From the NCBI GenBank assembly GCA_010015675.1, contig ML976978.1, positions 800,170-864,169 on the forward strand: 64,000 bases of DNA, given 5' to 3'. The DNA is from Byssothecium circinans (taxonomy: Eukaryota > Ascomycota > Dothideomycetes > Pleosporales > Massarinaceae). Each line of letters opens with the position of its first letter. Position 1 is the first letter of the stretch. The position numbers and the translations under genes were made by a program. Positions 1-10,946 of the stretch are shown here, one piece after another. Under the pieces are notes generated by a model, which worked only from the letters and a program-made list of their open reading frames with translations, did not search any database and was not told the DNA's origin.

Positions 1-2
1 AA

Positions 3-347
3 TTGAGCGTCCCTAAGGATCACACATACCGTACAGATCCTATTGGGTACTGGCTATCTCTCCGCGATACATATCCCCGCCTTTCTTAGTTGGCCATTGA
101 TCTCCTGTCAATCCCAGCGTCCTCCTGTTACTGTGAGAGAGTGTTCTCCAAGGTTGGCGATATAATGGAGCCCAAACGTCAAAAAATGAGCCCTCAATTG
201 CTCTCCACAATCACCTGCGTACGGAGCTGGCTGAGAGCTGGATACTCTCCGCCCCAGGAGACGGCCGACGGAGAGGACCCAGTAGAGCTCTCAGAGCTCG
301 AGATACAAGAGACCTATCAGGTATCGCAGTGGGATGAGCCTCTCTAG
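3..347 (+). pseudogene. hAT transposase, C-terminal dimerisation domain, with an in-frame stop
   Basis: The frame starting at base 3 reads through the hAT C-terminal dimerisation region. It has a DP-x-GYW start, then LLSIPASS, CERVFSK-GD and P-KR--MSP, followed by an acidic tail ending at TAG 345-347. This domain normally dimerises the transposase that cuts and pastes hAT elements. A TAG at 87-89 interrupts the frame just before the conserved ALDLLSIP-like stretch, so this copy could not make the full protein without suppression. The N-terminal zinc finger and most of the catalytic core would lie upstream of the window. The family call is confident; whether the stop is a RIP mutation or ordinary decay cannot be told from one codon. 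Confidence 0.8.
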
Positions 348-382
348 CTCTCTGCACACAAATATCATCTCCAAGCGATTTT

Positions 383-450
383 TCAATCAATCAATCAATC
401 AATCGTCAATCAAAACGCCCCCAAAATCACCATCAATCAATCAATCAAGT
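383..450. repeat. AATC subterminal microsatellite of the hAT element
   Basis: Two runs of the tetramer AATC (about 383-405 and 433-450) lie between the transposase stop and the transposon tip, with the complementary GATT run near the tip. Subterminal motif clusters are usual in hAT elements, where transposase binds. An ordinary microsatellite is the alternative. Confidence 0.6.
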
Positions 451-524
451 TTCTGAGGTTTCTGAGTATCAATCAAATCAATCACAGCGTCAAAATTGAT
501 CCTGATTGATTGATGGCAACTCTG

Positions 525-1707
525 CTCTTCGGTATAGCCCACTTTTCGCGAGGCCTCCATGCTCATCTATCTATCGAAGTCGAACATGGTCGTGATGTAG
601 TACTGCCACAGTCAACTCATACCAATTCCGAGAGCTATAACCTCACCTGGAAGCCAGGATGCGTGATGTGACTATCTACGGACCCCTTCTTGAGATTGTG
701 CTTCTTCTCCAGCTCATCCCACTCTTTCCTATGCGCCGCAACGTATGCGCCGGGCTGCGATGCATCTTCCGGACCCGTACCCTTAACGCCAAAATAATCG
801 CAGATAATGCGCCATTTTCCCTTCGAAGGATCTTCCTGTCTGCCAACGTTGAAGTTTTGCGACGCGGTCTTCTTACGATGAAGTGACGCATAGATGGAAA
901 GTATGCTATCATATCTTGCGGAGGCTCGTTGTATTTGTTCACCCAAAACTTATGGCTCCTGGGGAAGGGAACATTTGCGCCATCGCCTTCGACCGATTTG
1001 TAAAGCGAGAGGTACAGTGCTAGGGTTGTGCCAGACAGCATGCATTGTTATTCGGCACAAAACCAATGGTTTCGTCGGGTCTCACTTCGCATCAGTTCCA
1101 GCTCTTGCCTTTGGAGATGCTCTTTAAGCAGTCGATTTGGTTGTAGTAAAAAAGCCGCGAAAGATCTGGTTCGGCGATTGGAAGAAGAGTTTCACGCAAA
1201 GGAAGTTCTTTCTTGAATGGGAAGCGGTCAAACATCTGGTAACCGTAAATCGTGGTGCCTGAGGGCAGTACGACGTAAGAAAGTTTGAGTGAGAGGCGTT
1301 CGACAGCAGTGACGGCGCGTTCGAGCATTGCTTCGTTAACCTTACATTCTTGGTCGTTTTCATTAATTTGCTTGTATGCTATTACCAATTAGATACTCTC
1401 TTACTGGACTCATTTTCCAGCTCACTTACAATAGAAGCACACTTGGGTCACGGTGTCGACATCTTTGACCTGCTCCCTTATCGTTTTCCCCAGCTCTTCC
1501 TGGCTTCCCTTCAAAAGGTCGATTCCAGAGACGATTTGTAGCCTTGGGTCATCGGAGCCACAGCGCCATCTCCCCCGTTAATGGTCGGTTGACCAGCGCG
1601 GAGACCTTGATGAAGGCATCTTTGGAAGGATAGCCGTTCAAGATAGCATTAACAATTGCCCAGCCTGAAATACCAGATGCACCATAAGTAAGCGCGTGTT
1701 TTCCTAT
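525..1707 (-). pseudogene. Decayed PRISE-like NAD(P)-binding short-chain dehydrogenase
   Basis: On the minus strand a gene of the PRISE family (progesterone 5-beta-reductase/iridoid synthase-like Rossmann proteins) can be followed from about 1707. It has a Rossmann YGASGISGW motif near 1680-1655, ALVNRPLT, LQIVSGIDLL, an intron 1379-1429 (51 nt, GTAAGT...TAG), VVLPSGTTIYG, FPFKKELPL and a YYNQIDxLK segment. After SKGK-SW a TGA (1092-1094) stands where Trp is expected. A frameshift follows near 1030, another near 905, then the C-terminal part with FNVG, WRIICDYFG and HPGFQ, an intron 603-646 (44 nt) and a last exon with MFDFDR and a TAG at 567-569. The frame runs into the hAT tip at 524. The likely start codon has become ATA (1705-1707). 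Family members are usually about 380-430 residues, so the gene was nearly complete before decay. Most lesions are G-to-A/C-to-T. Confidence 0.8.
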
Positions 1708-1918
1708 AGTTTCAGTATTTCTAGTTCAGTCTAACCACATCAATCCGAGCAACAACAAGGCGGGATAGTAACCTTTGAAGTGTTGCGACGCGTCAGAGCA
1801 GACTATGGGCTTAATACTACCCACATCCGTCTACGGTGAGCTCAACTCCAATGCATAACCTCGTCTGCCAAAGATCGACTGCTCTGCCGACTTGTGATGC
1901 GGATGATATTATCCAAAC

Positions 1919-2047
1919 ACCGCGCTGACATCACGTGACAAGGTGGTGGTTGTGAGTGGTGCGGGACATTGGATGCATCAGGTGAATAATGAGGAGTTTA
2001 ACGAGATGATGGGTGCTTGGTTGAAGGAGGTGGAAAGTAAACCATAG
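1919..2047 (+). pseudogene. Remnant of an alpha/beta-hydrolase C-terminus
   Basis: A short open stretch ends at TAG 2045-2047. It reads KVVVVSGAGHWMHQ, then a glutamate-rich helix and a tryptophan-containing end. This matches the last strand, the catalytic-histidine loop (GHW) and the final helix of alpha/beta-hydrolase-fold esterases and epoxide-hydrolase-like proteins. A TGA lies in frame at 1904-1906, and neither the nucleophile elbow nor the acid residue can be found upstream, so only about 40 codons survive. A last exon of a spliced gene is possible, but I found no convincing upstream exon in 1708-1918. Confidence 0.5.
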
Positions 2048-2377
2048 TCTGGGTATAGTATGTATTCTTCTCCGGAAGTCTTAGGTAAGTGTCACGTGAG
2101 TGTGCACAGGCAAGAGAAAGCACGACTGTAAATTGATCTGCAAGGCTAAACATAAATATACCTTCTCTATTCAGCATGGCGCCGCCTTGTCCTTCTCGGA
2201 TCGTCCAATCACACCAACAAAACAAGCTCGTGGACCTGCGCCTCTGCCCGCCACACACAACGTCACACATCCCCACTACAATCAGGCGTCAACTCCAAAA
2301 CACCCACACTTTGAACCCACCAAGATTCACACCTCGAAGCCAAAGAGTTCCCAAGAAGCCCACGTCACCTATCTAAA
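2048..2377 (+). promoter_or_regulatory. Probable promoter of the DUF3632 gene
   Basis: This stretch has no convincing gene. It holds a palindromic CACGTG box at 2093-2098 (a bHLH-type site), an AT-rich ATAAATATA element around 2153-2162, and a long C/A-rich, CT-poor leader up to the ATG at 2378. Overlapping open frames here have no protein-like composition. The site calls are by motif only. Confidence 0.35.
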
Positions 2378-3271
2378 ATGGCGCCTCATCCATCTCAAAA
2401 CCAAAAGATCGAACAAATCATCTCCTCCACCAAAGACGAAGCACAACAAATCGACAAAATTGGCGAAATCCGCGGTTGGTTCAAACCTGAACATGACAGC
2501 ATATTTTACCCCATTATTCAGGCCTACGTCCAAGGAACCACCGACCTCTCCTCAGCCGTGACTCAAATCACAACTAGCATCGACAAAGTCTGGGCATCCA
2601 AGCCCAAGGGGCCTGGGTCCGGCTACTTACTAGACCTCTGGTACTCCATCATCCACAGCTCAAAACGCATTCCATACCATGAAAGCGCTTCACACAAGAA
2701 GCTTATCGGCCTCGTAAAAGCGATCAAGGAGCATCCAGAGCCAGAGTCGAGTAAGGGACGGAAAATCTACGAGGAGCTAGCAGACTTTTCTCTTGCAACA
2801 GCAGAGGCGTACAACGACAGTCCTGGCTGTGGATCCGGCTATACGTCTCCCGAAATCTCTGCATGGGCGAATTTCAATTTCTTCCTCGCGCTCGTCACAG
2901 CTTCGTCTCTAGCGGATAGAACGATCTACGCTATTTACGCGATTCGCCCCGCGCTTGAAGATAGACACGCCAATGACCAGAAAGGTTGGACGGAATTGGA
3001 AGCTCATGTTCCAGCTGCAGCGGCATGGATCTTTGGGATGGGCAGGAAGTTGTTTGAGAAGGAGGAGGATCTGACGCCCACGGATCCGAATCACGGGAAT
3101 CCGGCCAGAGGTGGTGAGCTGTGGAAGGGTGGGTCTGTCTTTAGTAAGGAGAGGTGGGCATTTTGGAAGAAGAAGTTTGGAGTGGTTGTGGAGTTGGAGG
3201 GTTTGAAGGAGGAGACGAGACGAGTGGCGGAGGAGGCTAGGGAAGCTATGGAGAGGGTGGAAAAGGAGTGA
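2378..3271 (+). CDS. DUF3632-family protein (function unknown)
   Basis: This is an intact, intronless 297-codon frame starting at AAAATGG (good fungal context). The protein resembles fungal DUF3632 proteins: a variable N-terminus, a conserved YLLDLWYSIIHSSKRIPY block (about residues 83-100), a KLIGLVKAIKEHP block, then W-N-F-FLALVTA (about 165-175), an AIYAIRPALE block and a HVPAAAAWIFGMG motif (about 208-222). The C-terminus is a charged, probably helical tail rich in Glu and Arg (from about 268). There is no signal peptide or membrane segment. The biochemical role of the family is not known, and members are common as paralogues in ascomycete genomes. No stop, frameshift or RIP-like bias is seen, unlike the sequence on either side, so this is probably a working gene. 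Confidence 0.85.
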   Translation: MAPHPSQNQKIEQIISSTKDEAQQIDKIGEIRGWFKPEHDSIFYPIIQAYVQGTTDLSSAVTQITTSIDKVWASKPKGPGSGYLLDLWYSIIHSSKRIPYHESASHKKLIGLVKAIKEHPEPESSKGRKIYEELADFSLATAEAYNDSPGCGSGYTSPEISAWANFNFFLALVTASSLADRTIYAIYAIRPALEDRHANDQKGWTELEAHVPAAAAWIFGMGRKLFEKEEDLTPTDPNHGNPARGGELWKGGSVFSKERWAFWKKKFGVVVELEGLKEETRRVAEEAREAMERVEKE

Positions 3272-3654
3272 TATCTCTATACAACTTCTTCGGTGTTCTT
3301 CTATCTCTGAGGGGTGAAAATAAACTTCAATTGGCAGTAGTCTACACACACCTGAAAGAACTATACAATGAAAGAGTCGTATTCCTCTTGAGTTACGGTT
3401 GCCACGGGCTTCCTCTACACCGCGGTTCTCTCGCCTTGGTGCGACCTTTGTACGCATTCGCCGTCACCATCGTTTCTGACCAAGCCTGGAACAGAGATCC
3501 GCAATCTTCAGTTGCCGTAGTTTGCCACCACAGCACCTAGTGTCTGGCCGCCCACTTGGCACGAGAAGGTTATCAGAGCTGAGTCGAGCTTAACTGTTGG
3601 ACTGAATAGTACTTATCTGTTCTAGACGGTTTAGTACCGTTCAGGCCTAGCGTT
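3272..3654. other. Gene-free transition into the AT-rich block
   Basis: This is the 3' flank of the DUF3632 gene. Composition is normal up to about 3650 and then changes abruptly to TpA-rich sequence. A small inverted repeat (ACGGT, loop, ACCGT) lies near 3627-3641. Open frames here carry no recognisable protein. Confidence 0.5.
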
Positions 3655-5039
3655 AGCTCCTGCCTATATAGTTACCTCTCCTAAGCTACACTACTCTATA
3701 CATAATTTATTACTTTCTTATTATATACTTTTAAGTCTCTACTATCTAATAGTTATAAGCCTAGCCTAACTCTATCTACTTTATTATTATATATAAATAA
3801 GTAGCTATAACTTACTACCTCTATCTATACTAATCTAATAATATCTTATTATATACCTTCTACCTACTTTAGTATTATTTATAATTAAGTAGCCTATAAT
3901 AATACCTCTATATACTATTACTATAGCTACTACTATAGTATCTAATACTATTCTTAGTAGTCTAAAGACCTATATTAAGAAAATATAATAGTTCTTACTA
4001 TATGCTCTTCTCTAATTTATATCTAAAGCTGCTTTACTTCTTTCTAATAGCGTATCTCTAAAACTATTAGCCTAATATCTTTTAGGATAAAGTTTAGATA
4101 CTCCTAAATCCTTAGCTTTATCTACTTAATACTAGATTACTCTTAACTCTAGATAGTATATAAGCCCTTTTAGTCCCTAGATAGTTCTATAGTTTTAATT
4201 ATCCTTTTATAAAAGACCTATTAATTAACCCTTCTTTCTAGTTTATTAATTAGACCTTTTATACCTCTATAATTATTTAGATCTAACTCTAAGCTATACT
4301 AAAGCTAGTATTAGTTAGTGTTATTATATTATAATTAAAACTCTTACTTTACTAGTAATAGCCTATTATAATATTATACCTTTATTTATTATATGATTAA
4401 TTCTAACTTTTATTAATAGTTTAGAACTATTTTTAACTATTATTACTATAGATATTAAAACTTATAGTAAAGTTAAGATACTAGAGACTTCTTAATAACT
4501 AAAGCTTTTAAGTTTAAAACTTCCCTTTCTTTACTAAGTTAGATTACTTTTAGATAAGCTATATAGGATTATGCTAAAGTAGAAACATAAATACTACTAA
4601 GAACCTAGTAAAATTAAAGTAACTATTAATATCTACCTTATAACTACTACCCTTAAAGAAAGGCAAAGTTACTTAATTAACTACCTAAAGTAAGGATACT
4701 AATAAGTATCTAAGTCCTTGAGAGCCTATTAAACCTCTTAAGGATATTTAACTAGAATCTATTACTATAGAACTATCTATATAAAATAAGCCTCTCTATA
4801 CCCTAACTAATTTTAAATTAGAACTTTAACGCCTTTATATATAAATAGTAGAACTAGAAGCTACTATACTAGCACTATAAGTTCCTATCCTAACTATTAA
4901 ATATAAACCTTATTAAAGCTAATACTAATCTAAATCCTTACTAACTTAGTATAGGACTAAGCTTTCTAAGTAGATACCTAAAATTAACCTACTAAGTAAT
5001 ATTACTAACTTTATATTTAGATAATAGTAAGCTTTAATA

Positions 5040-5890
5040 CTAGACTAACTTAATATTAATTTAGACTACTATCTAAGTAAGCGTGCTTATAAAGCTAAAG
5101 TCTAGAGTTATACTAAAGGTCTAGCTTATAAATATCTTAAACTTTAATACTTTATAAATATACCTAAAAAATAGTTTAAAGACGCTAAAGCTATACTTAA
5201 ACTCCTAAAGTCCTATTTTATTTTAAGAAATAAATAAGTAAAAAATTAAACTACCTTTTATAAACTATAAATAGAACGTAGAGAAACCTTCTCTATATTT
5301 AAAGCCTAATTCTTATCTACTATAATTAAGGGTAAAGTAAGCTATAAGAAATAGTTTTTCTACCTTTAAAAGAAAATTACACCCTTACTTTAAGTACTTA
5401 ACCTTAGTTTTAAGAATCTTTAGGATAATTTATTTAAGAAGATAGTTAGCTACTTTACTATGTATAATATAGAATGCTAAAACGCCTTTATTACTATTAC
5501 TATAGAGAAACTAAAATAGTCTAGTATTTAAACCTATATTAATTAGTCTAAACGCCTAAAGCTAACTAACTAGCTTTAGACTACCTTTAGAACTTTCTAT
5601 AAGCTAAGAAGTAAGGATTAGTACTAGAGCATACTAGTATATACTACCTTCTTTCTTTAGTATAAAGTTAGTAAAGTACTAGAAACTACTCTAACTAGTA
5701 ACTCTACTTACTATAACTCTAGTAGGCCTAGATATTTTACTAAAGATTATCTAAACCTATATATTTATTAAATTAATATAGATAAAAAAGAAGATATACT
5801 TAACTACTATAAGGATGCTATTAACTTTACTAAAGTAGACATAAAATAGATAGGAAATAGATAAGCCTAAGAAAAGACCTAGTCCTAGGT
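5040..5890 (+). pseudogene. RIP-mutated retrotransposon gag-like relic 1
   Basis: Reading TAG/TAA as former Gln/Trp, one plus-strand frame gives about 280 codons of hydrophilic, mostly helical protein. It contains GLAYKYL, a FKDAKAILKLLKSYF segment and a RRETFSIFKAQFL segment. The pattern (short helices, an aromatic-F-aromatic repeat, ETF--F---F) resembles the capsid region of LTR-retrotransposon Gag proteins. No zinc knuckle or pol domain can be placed after it; 5890-6740 remains open-like but unassignable. The family is inferred from pattern only, and a different helical protein cannot be excluded. Confidence 0.4.
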
Positions 5891-6503
5891 ATAATAGGTT
5901 ATAACCTATCTAGTATAGCTTTATTAAGCTTATTTAAAAGAAATTATTTCTAAATACTTTTAGTACTCTCTTTAAATAGTTTTAGAATCTATATATATTC
6001 TCTTATAGATACTAGTATATAAGATTTTCTTTTTCTAAATTCTTCTATTATATTTTCTATTATATATTTACTTTAGATACTAGTCTAAAAGCTTCCCTAT
6101 ATAATACGTATTTAAGGTTTCTAGGATTTAGTTAAATTCTTAGTTACTTATTACCTCTCCCTACACCTACGTCTAGATAGATATATAATTTAGAACTATC
6201 TCTTTATTATTCTAGATTTAGGTTTATAAGATTATATAATTAGTCTAGACCCTACTACTTTTATCTAATAGTAGTAAGAGGCTATGTCTTTAATATTAGT
6301 AATAGTTAGATTTCTTATATTTTCTATATATAAAAGAGATATAATAGTAATAGTAGTTAATAAGCCCTTTACTCTTAATAGATATACTATTTCCTAAGAA
6401 TAATAGTAGTTAGATTAATCTATACTACTATATAGATTATTACTAATATGTCTCCTTTCTTAATAATATATTAATATAATATAAAGTACTAGATACTAGA
6501 TAT

Positions 6504-6523
6504 ACTTAAGCACGTGCTTAAGT
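6504..6523. repeat. Perfect 20-bp palindrome centred on CACGTG
   Basis: ACTTAAGCACGTGCTTAAGT is its own reverse complement over 20 bases. It lies inside the RIP-mutated block, not near a live promoter. It could be a chance survivor, a former regulatory site in a transposon, or a cruciform-forming sequence. Confidence 0.6.
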
Positions 6524-6741
6524 TACTATTTTTAGACGTAATTAACGTTCTCCCTTTTAATCTAATTTAGGAATACTGTCTAGTCCTAATTAAGAAGCTC
6601 TTTTCTATTATTATATAAATCTACTATAAGTTCTTTAAGCAACTTTATTTCTACCTTAAGAAACTTTTATTAGCTAGCCCTACCTTAGGGATACCCTTTA
6701 GTGCGGGTCCTTCTATAGGTTATAGTTAATTCCCCTTTTAT

Positions 6742-7140
6742 TACGTACATGCTTACACTTCCTTAGCCTAGTACCTAGTTAGTAGTTTACCTTATAGTAT
6801 ATAGTTCCCTTACTAGTAGATAGTAATAGATTATTAATTCTATTATATATATAAATATTCCCTTCCTAGCTATAATCTATAGGTTATAAGCTTCTTATTT
6901 ATTATCTATAACCCTAATTTAATCCTACGCGTTTAAACTAGAGCTACTTAATTAATGCGTAGTTCTTCCCTCTACTTTAAATTTATCTTATATTAAGCGT
7001 AAGTATATAGTCTAGAGATACTTTAACCTTTTATCCTATATTAAGTATAAGGTGCATAGCCTAGAGATACTTCCCCTATCTTATATTAAATATATAGCTT
7101 AGAGATACCCTACTTATTATAGTACCCCTAGATATGTACT
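6742..7140 (+). repeat. LTR-like segment with degenerate internal repeats
   Basis: The first about 145 bases (6742-6888) recur at 13957-14098 with mostly C/T and G/A differences. Further along, three degenerate copies of a roughly 36-45-bp motif (a TATATTAA start, an AGAGATAC end) follow each other at about 6985-7105. A gag-like frame begins shortly after, at about 7160, so this may be a 5' LTR and leader. No target duplication or clear LTR ends could be set. Confidence 0.35.
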
Positions 7141-7159
7141 AGTAGTAACTACTTAATAG

Positions 7160-7860
7160 TATATTATACTTACTAAGTATAAACTTAGCTAACTTTACTA
7201 AAAAAAATAAGTAGATATATAATCTTACTACTTCTAAGTCTACTCTTTTAATCTTTAAAGGTTCTATACTACTAATATTTACTTTAGTAGATTTCTATAC
7301 TTTTAAACTTAAGACTCCTACTATTTAACTAGATATAATATTAGTATAAATTAAAGCTACCCTTACTAAAGTAGAAGAGTATAATAAGCTAGTCTAACTT
7401 ATTAATAAGGATATTTATATTTAGAAGGAAACTAAACGTAAGGCTATTATTTAGTAGAATAAGAATAATATACTTCTTTAAAATACTATTCTAGATTCTA
7501 TATATTAACTTTACTATATAAGCTTGCTCTCTTATAGCTCTTCTATAAAGATATATAACTTCCTTTTATCCTTATATAAAGGCAACACTATTAATATTAA
7601 GTATAAGGCTTAGGTATAGTTTATTAACCTTTAAGCTAGAAGTTCTTCTAATATATACAACTATATTAAATATTTTAAATAAGCTATAGTATCCTTAGTA
7701 GATACTAGCATCTTTATTAAACTCTACTTTTTAAACTTATTCTAGAAATGCATATTACCCCTTAAGAGATAGTCTAAGGAATTTAATCTACTATAGACTT
7801 AGGTATAAATAAGACTCTAGTTATCTACTTTCTATATATTAAGAGAATTAGGTTTTACTC
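7160..7860 (+). pseudogene. RIP-mutated retrotransposon gag-like relic 2 (copia-like?)
   Basis: One plus-strand frame, reading TAG/TAA as Gln or Trp, gives about 230 codons. It starts with a Ser/Thr/Lys-rich N-terminus, then LTKVEEYNKLVQLINKD, a DSIYQLYYISL helix and LQARSSSNIYNYIKYFKQA, and ends in ILRELGFTLL. The arrangement recalls the Gag of Ty1/copia elements, where a short domain follows the 5' LTR. No protease, integrase or reverse transcriptase can be followed downstream. The copia assignment is a guess from layout; that it is a relic of a helical coding region is better supported. Confidence 0.35.
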
Positions 7861-7865
7861 TACTA

Positions 7866-7898
7866 GGCCTGCCAGGCTAGCTAGGCGCCTAGCAGGTA
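7866..7898. repeat. GC-rich hairpin inside the AT-rich block
   Basis: A GC-rich stretch contains the perfect 14-bp palindrome GCTAGGCGCCTAGC (7880-7893) flanked by CCTGC...GCAGG, so the whole can fold as an imperfect stem. It stands out in surroundings that have lost almost all GC-rich sequence. Function unknown. Confidence 0.5.
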
Positions 7899-7899
7899 A

Positions 7900-10800
7900 A
7901 AAGGCTAACGCAATAAAGTTGCAAGACTTTATTTTTATAGAAGCTATATGCTTAAGGATAATTATCTATACATAGTTTAGCATAATTAAAGACCTAGCCT
8001 AAATAAGAAAGATATAATACTAGCTACTTTTAGTACTATAGGCACTATAGGCACTATAGGTAGCATAGGTGCCTATTTAGTAGTATAGGTTAATTCTATA
8101 TTAGCCTTACTATATATATCCTCTACTATAGCTATTAATTTTCTACTTAGAATATAATTACTTTAGCTAGGAGGGTATAACCTAGGTTAAGGCTTTACTA
8201 CGTATAGAGAGTATTTTATATAGGTTAGTTTTTATATTTATATATTCTATAATTATGTTTTACTATATACCTTTTATACATAAAATAACTATTAGCTATA
8301 TTCTCTCTTACTTTTGCACGTGCGTAATATAGTCTTATAGCTCTTATAGCCCTTAATATAATAGTAATAAATTAATTTATATATACTACTACTACTTATA
8401 AATGCTTACTATCCTCTATTATAAACCTCTAGCCTTACTTAGACTTATCTATCTTATTAACTATACTATTAACCTCTATCTAGTTATCTAATGTTATATT
8501 ATACCTACGCTATATATCCTCTACCTCTTCCCCTTCTAGCTGCATCTTATTTATAGTTAGGAAAATAAGTCTATTTATACTTAACGTTATTACCTAGGCC
8601 TTAAAAGCTCTCTAACTATTATTATCTAATATTATCTTATCTTACCTATTACTTGCCTTATACTATAGCTACACCTTATTATCCTTACTAGTTCTAAATT
8701 ACCTAATAGCCTATGTTTAGTCTATATTATTACTAACTCTAAGATTAATTACTTTACTAAGTAGTGTCTATACTAGAAGTATTATTTCCTAGGCCTATAG
8801 TTATTAGTCTAATTAGTGCTACTAGTAATATCTATAGTACCTAGTATATAAAATTTATACTCTTTTCCCTTCTATCTTACTAAGGGACTATCTGCGTATC
8901 TATTTGCTTTATTATTTTTTATTAGGTAGTGTTATCCTTATAAAGCTCTAATAGATCCTTAATATCCTAGTTATACCTTTTATCTTCTATAATAATCTTA
9001 TTTAGTTGCTCTTAATATTACTTAATACCTTAGACTTAATTATATATAAGCTATAAAATTACTATTTACTACTACGTATAAAACTTATTACGCTAATAAT
9101 CCTGTATTATAATAAAGTAATCTATATACTATTAGCTAGGTTAATTTTTTATAGATAATACTTACTATCTATAAGCTCCCCTTTAATTAAGAAGGAGCAA
9201 TCATTACTACTAGTACTAAGTATAGTAGGGTATCAATACAAGGAAAAAATATAATAAGGATAAGGCGCACTAGCCTTAGAACTTAAATAACTTTAGATAA
9301 ACAATTATATAAGTAGAGTAGATTAACCTGCGTCTAATAGAAAAAAATTCATATTAAATAAGCTTCCTTTTAAACTCCTTTACAGATACTACTATCTTTA
9401 TTCCTACCTTATTACTATACTTACTAATAGCATGCTGTATTAATACGTATATAAAGGCGATAGTACTTATACTAAATATATTATAATTATTATAGGAATG
9501 CTTCTTCTTTATAAAGGTAAACTTTATTATCCTAAATAGGAGACCGCTAATAAGGTAGAAAATACTATTATAGAGGAATTAATACTTTTACTAGTTAAAT
9601 TTAGATAGCGTACTTATTAGGTAGTTTAAAGAACTTACTATAGCTAGGTTGCAATACTAATATAGGTAGTCTAGCGCTTTAATTAGCTCTACTAGACTAA
9701 ACTATTAGTCCTCCTTTATAAGATTATATAAGCTAATAACTATAGCCCTTGCTATATAAATACTTTGTACTTAAAAGTTACTTAATCTATTAAGAAGCTT
9801 ATAGAATGTATTAGCCTATTCTAATTATATTATATAGATAAAGAGATTATACCTTCTAAGCACTTAGTTTATCTAGTTTCTTACTTATAGACTTCTAAAG
9901 TTTTATAGATATAAGGCGCTAGGTATTAGTCTATACTTTTACTATATACTTATTATACTATAACCTATTTAAGTCTAACTAAGATGTTATAAACCTACTA
10001 CTCTCTATCTTATAATCTTTATTTATTATCTAGCTAATAAGTAGTTAGAAGTAGATATAGTACATTTTAATATATTTAGTAGGTATAGATTCTTTTATAT
10101 AGTAGTTTAGGTTACCCTAAAGGAACTTAGTTAGTACTATACAAAGAAGAGTAATAGGTAGTAGTCTAAAGGAAGATATATTTATAGCTATATACGCTTT
10201 ACCTATATAGTTTTTAGTCTTATTAGCTATATAGTAAAGAAGAAGTAGTTTAGAACTTACTACTTTATCCTTCTATCCTCTATCTTATATCTTAAGCTAT
10301 AGTATAGGAAACCTTATAGATAGATATATTATACTAACTTATTATCTTTTAGGGGATATTCTAGTTCTAGGTCGCCTATAGCTATAATATTAAGCCTAGT
10401 TTAGTAGAGGGCAGGTAGGTATATACCTCTAAGCTAAAAGGTTTATTACTTAGATTCTCCTTATTACTAGTAATAGTTATCTAAGGTACCTTAGTACTCT
10501 CTACCTATAATTATTAGTAATATACTTATAACTATTAGTTTCTTTAAAGGACTTTTCTATTCTTCCTATAATAGGCTAGGCCTTAGTTCCTTAGAGGCTA
10601 CTCTTTAGACTTTAAGTCTTCTAAACTAGCTTTAGAGTAATCTCTAAATTCTCCTCTATATAGATTTATACTTAAGAGAACTCTTTCTCTCTTTAATAAA
10701 TTTATCTATATTCTACTTAGTACCTCTAGCTCCTTAAGCTTAGCTTCTTATATTAGATTTATTTATCTACTTAATTTATTATTTTTATTCTTACTAGTTA

Positions 10801-10944
10801 TAGGACTAGTAGAGACCCCTAAAGATAAAGAAACTAAAGCCCTTTAAACGTTAGATTTCTACCTTAATTAGAGATAATAGATCTAAATAATATCTTAGTT
10901 AACTACCTTACGTAGTTAGTAATATAGCTAAGAACCAAAGGTAC
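7900..10944. other. Unassigned RIP-mutated sequence
   Basis: No gene or mobile element could be named here. Some stretches (for example 9960-10940, minus strand) read as stop-interrupted helical protein with Glu/Lys-rich runs, so part was probably coding transposon sequence. No reverse transcriptase, integrase or DDE motif was found by eye. Confidence 0.4.
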
Positions 10945-10946
10945 TA

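Larger units (their letters stand above)
1..524 (+). mobile_element. 3' end of a hAT DNA transposon (left end outside the window)
   Basis: This is the right-hand part of a hAT-superfamily transposon. It holds the C-terminal part of the transposase (3-347), an AT-rich tail with subterminal AATC repeats on one strand (about 383-450) and the inverse GATT repeats near the tip (503-514), and then the tip itself. Read inward from 524 on the minus strand, the tip begins CAGAGTTGCC, which fits the CAGxG start typical of hAT ends. The eight bases after the tip (525-532, ctcttcgg) are the expected place for the 8-bp target duplication, but the other end lies before the window. The element sits in the last exon of the neighbouring dehydrogenase pseudogene. 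Confidence 0.72.

Noticed and set aside
2100..2561. 153-codon plus-strand frame overlapping the start of the DUF3632 gene
   Set aside because: Low-complexity Lys/Thr/Pro composition, and it overlaps the well-supported DUF3632 start in another frame.
2909..3457. 182-codon minus-strand frame over the DUF3632 gene
   Set aside because: Shadow of the plus-strand coding sequence; no family resemblance.
3541..3580. Possible left end of MITE5 (GGCCGCCCACTTGGCAC)
   Set aside because: Only vague resemblance to MITE termini, no ACGTAAAGC tip and no TA-flanked unit structure.
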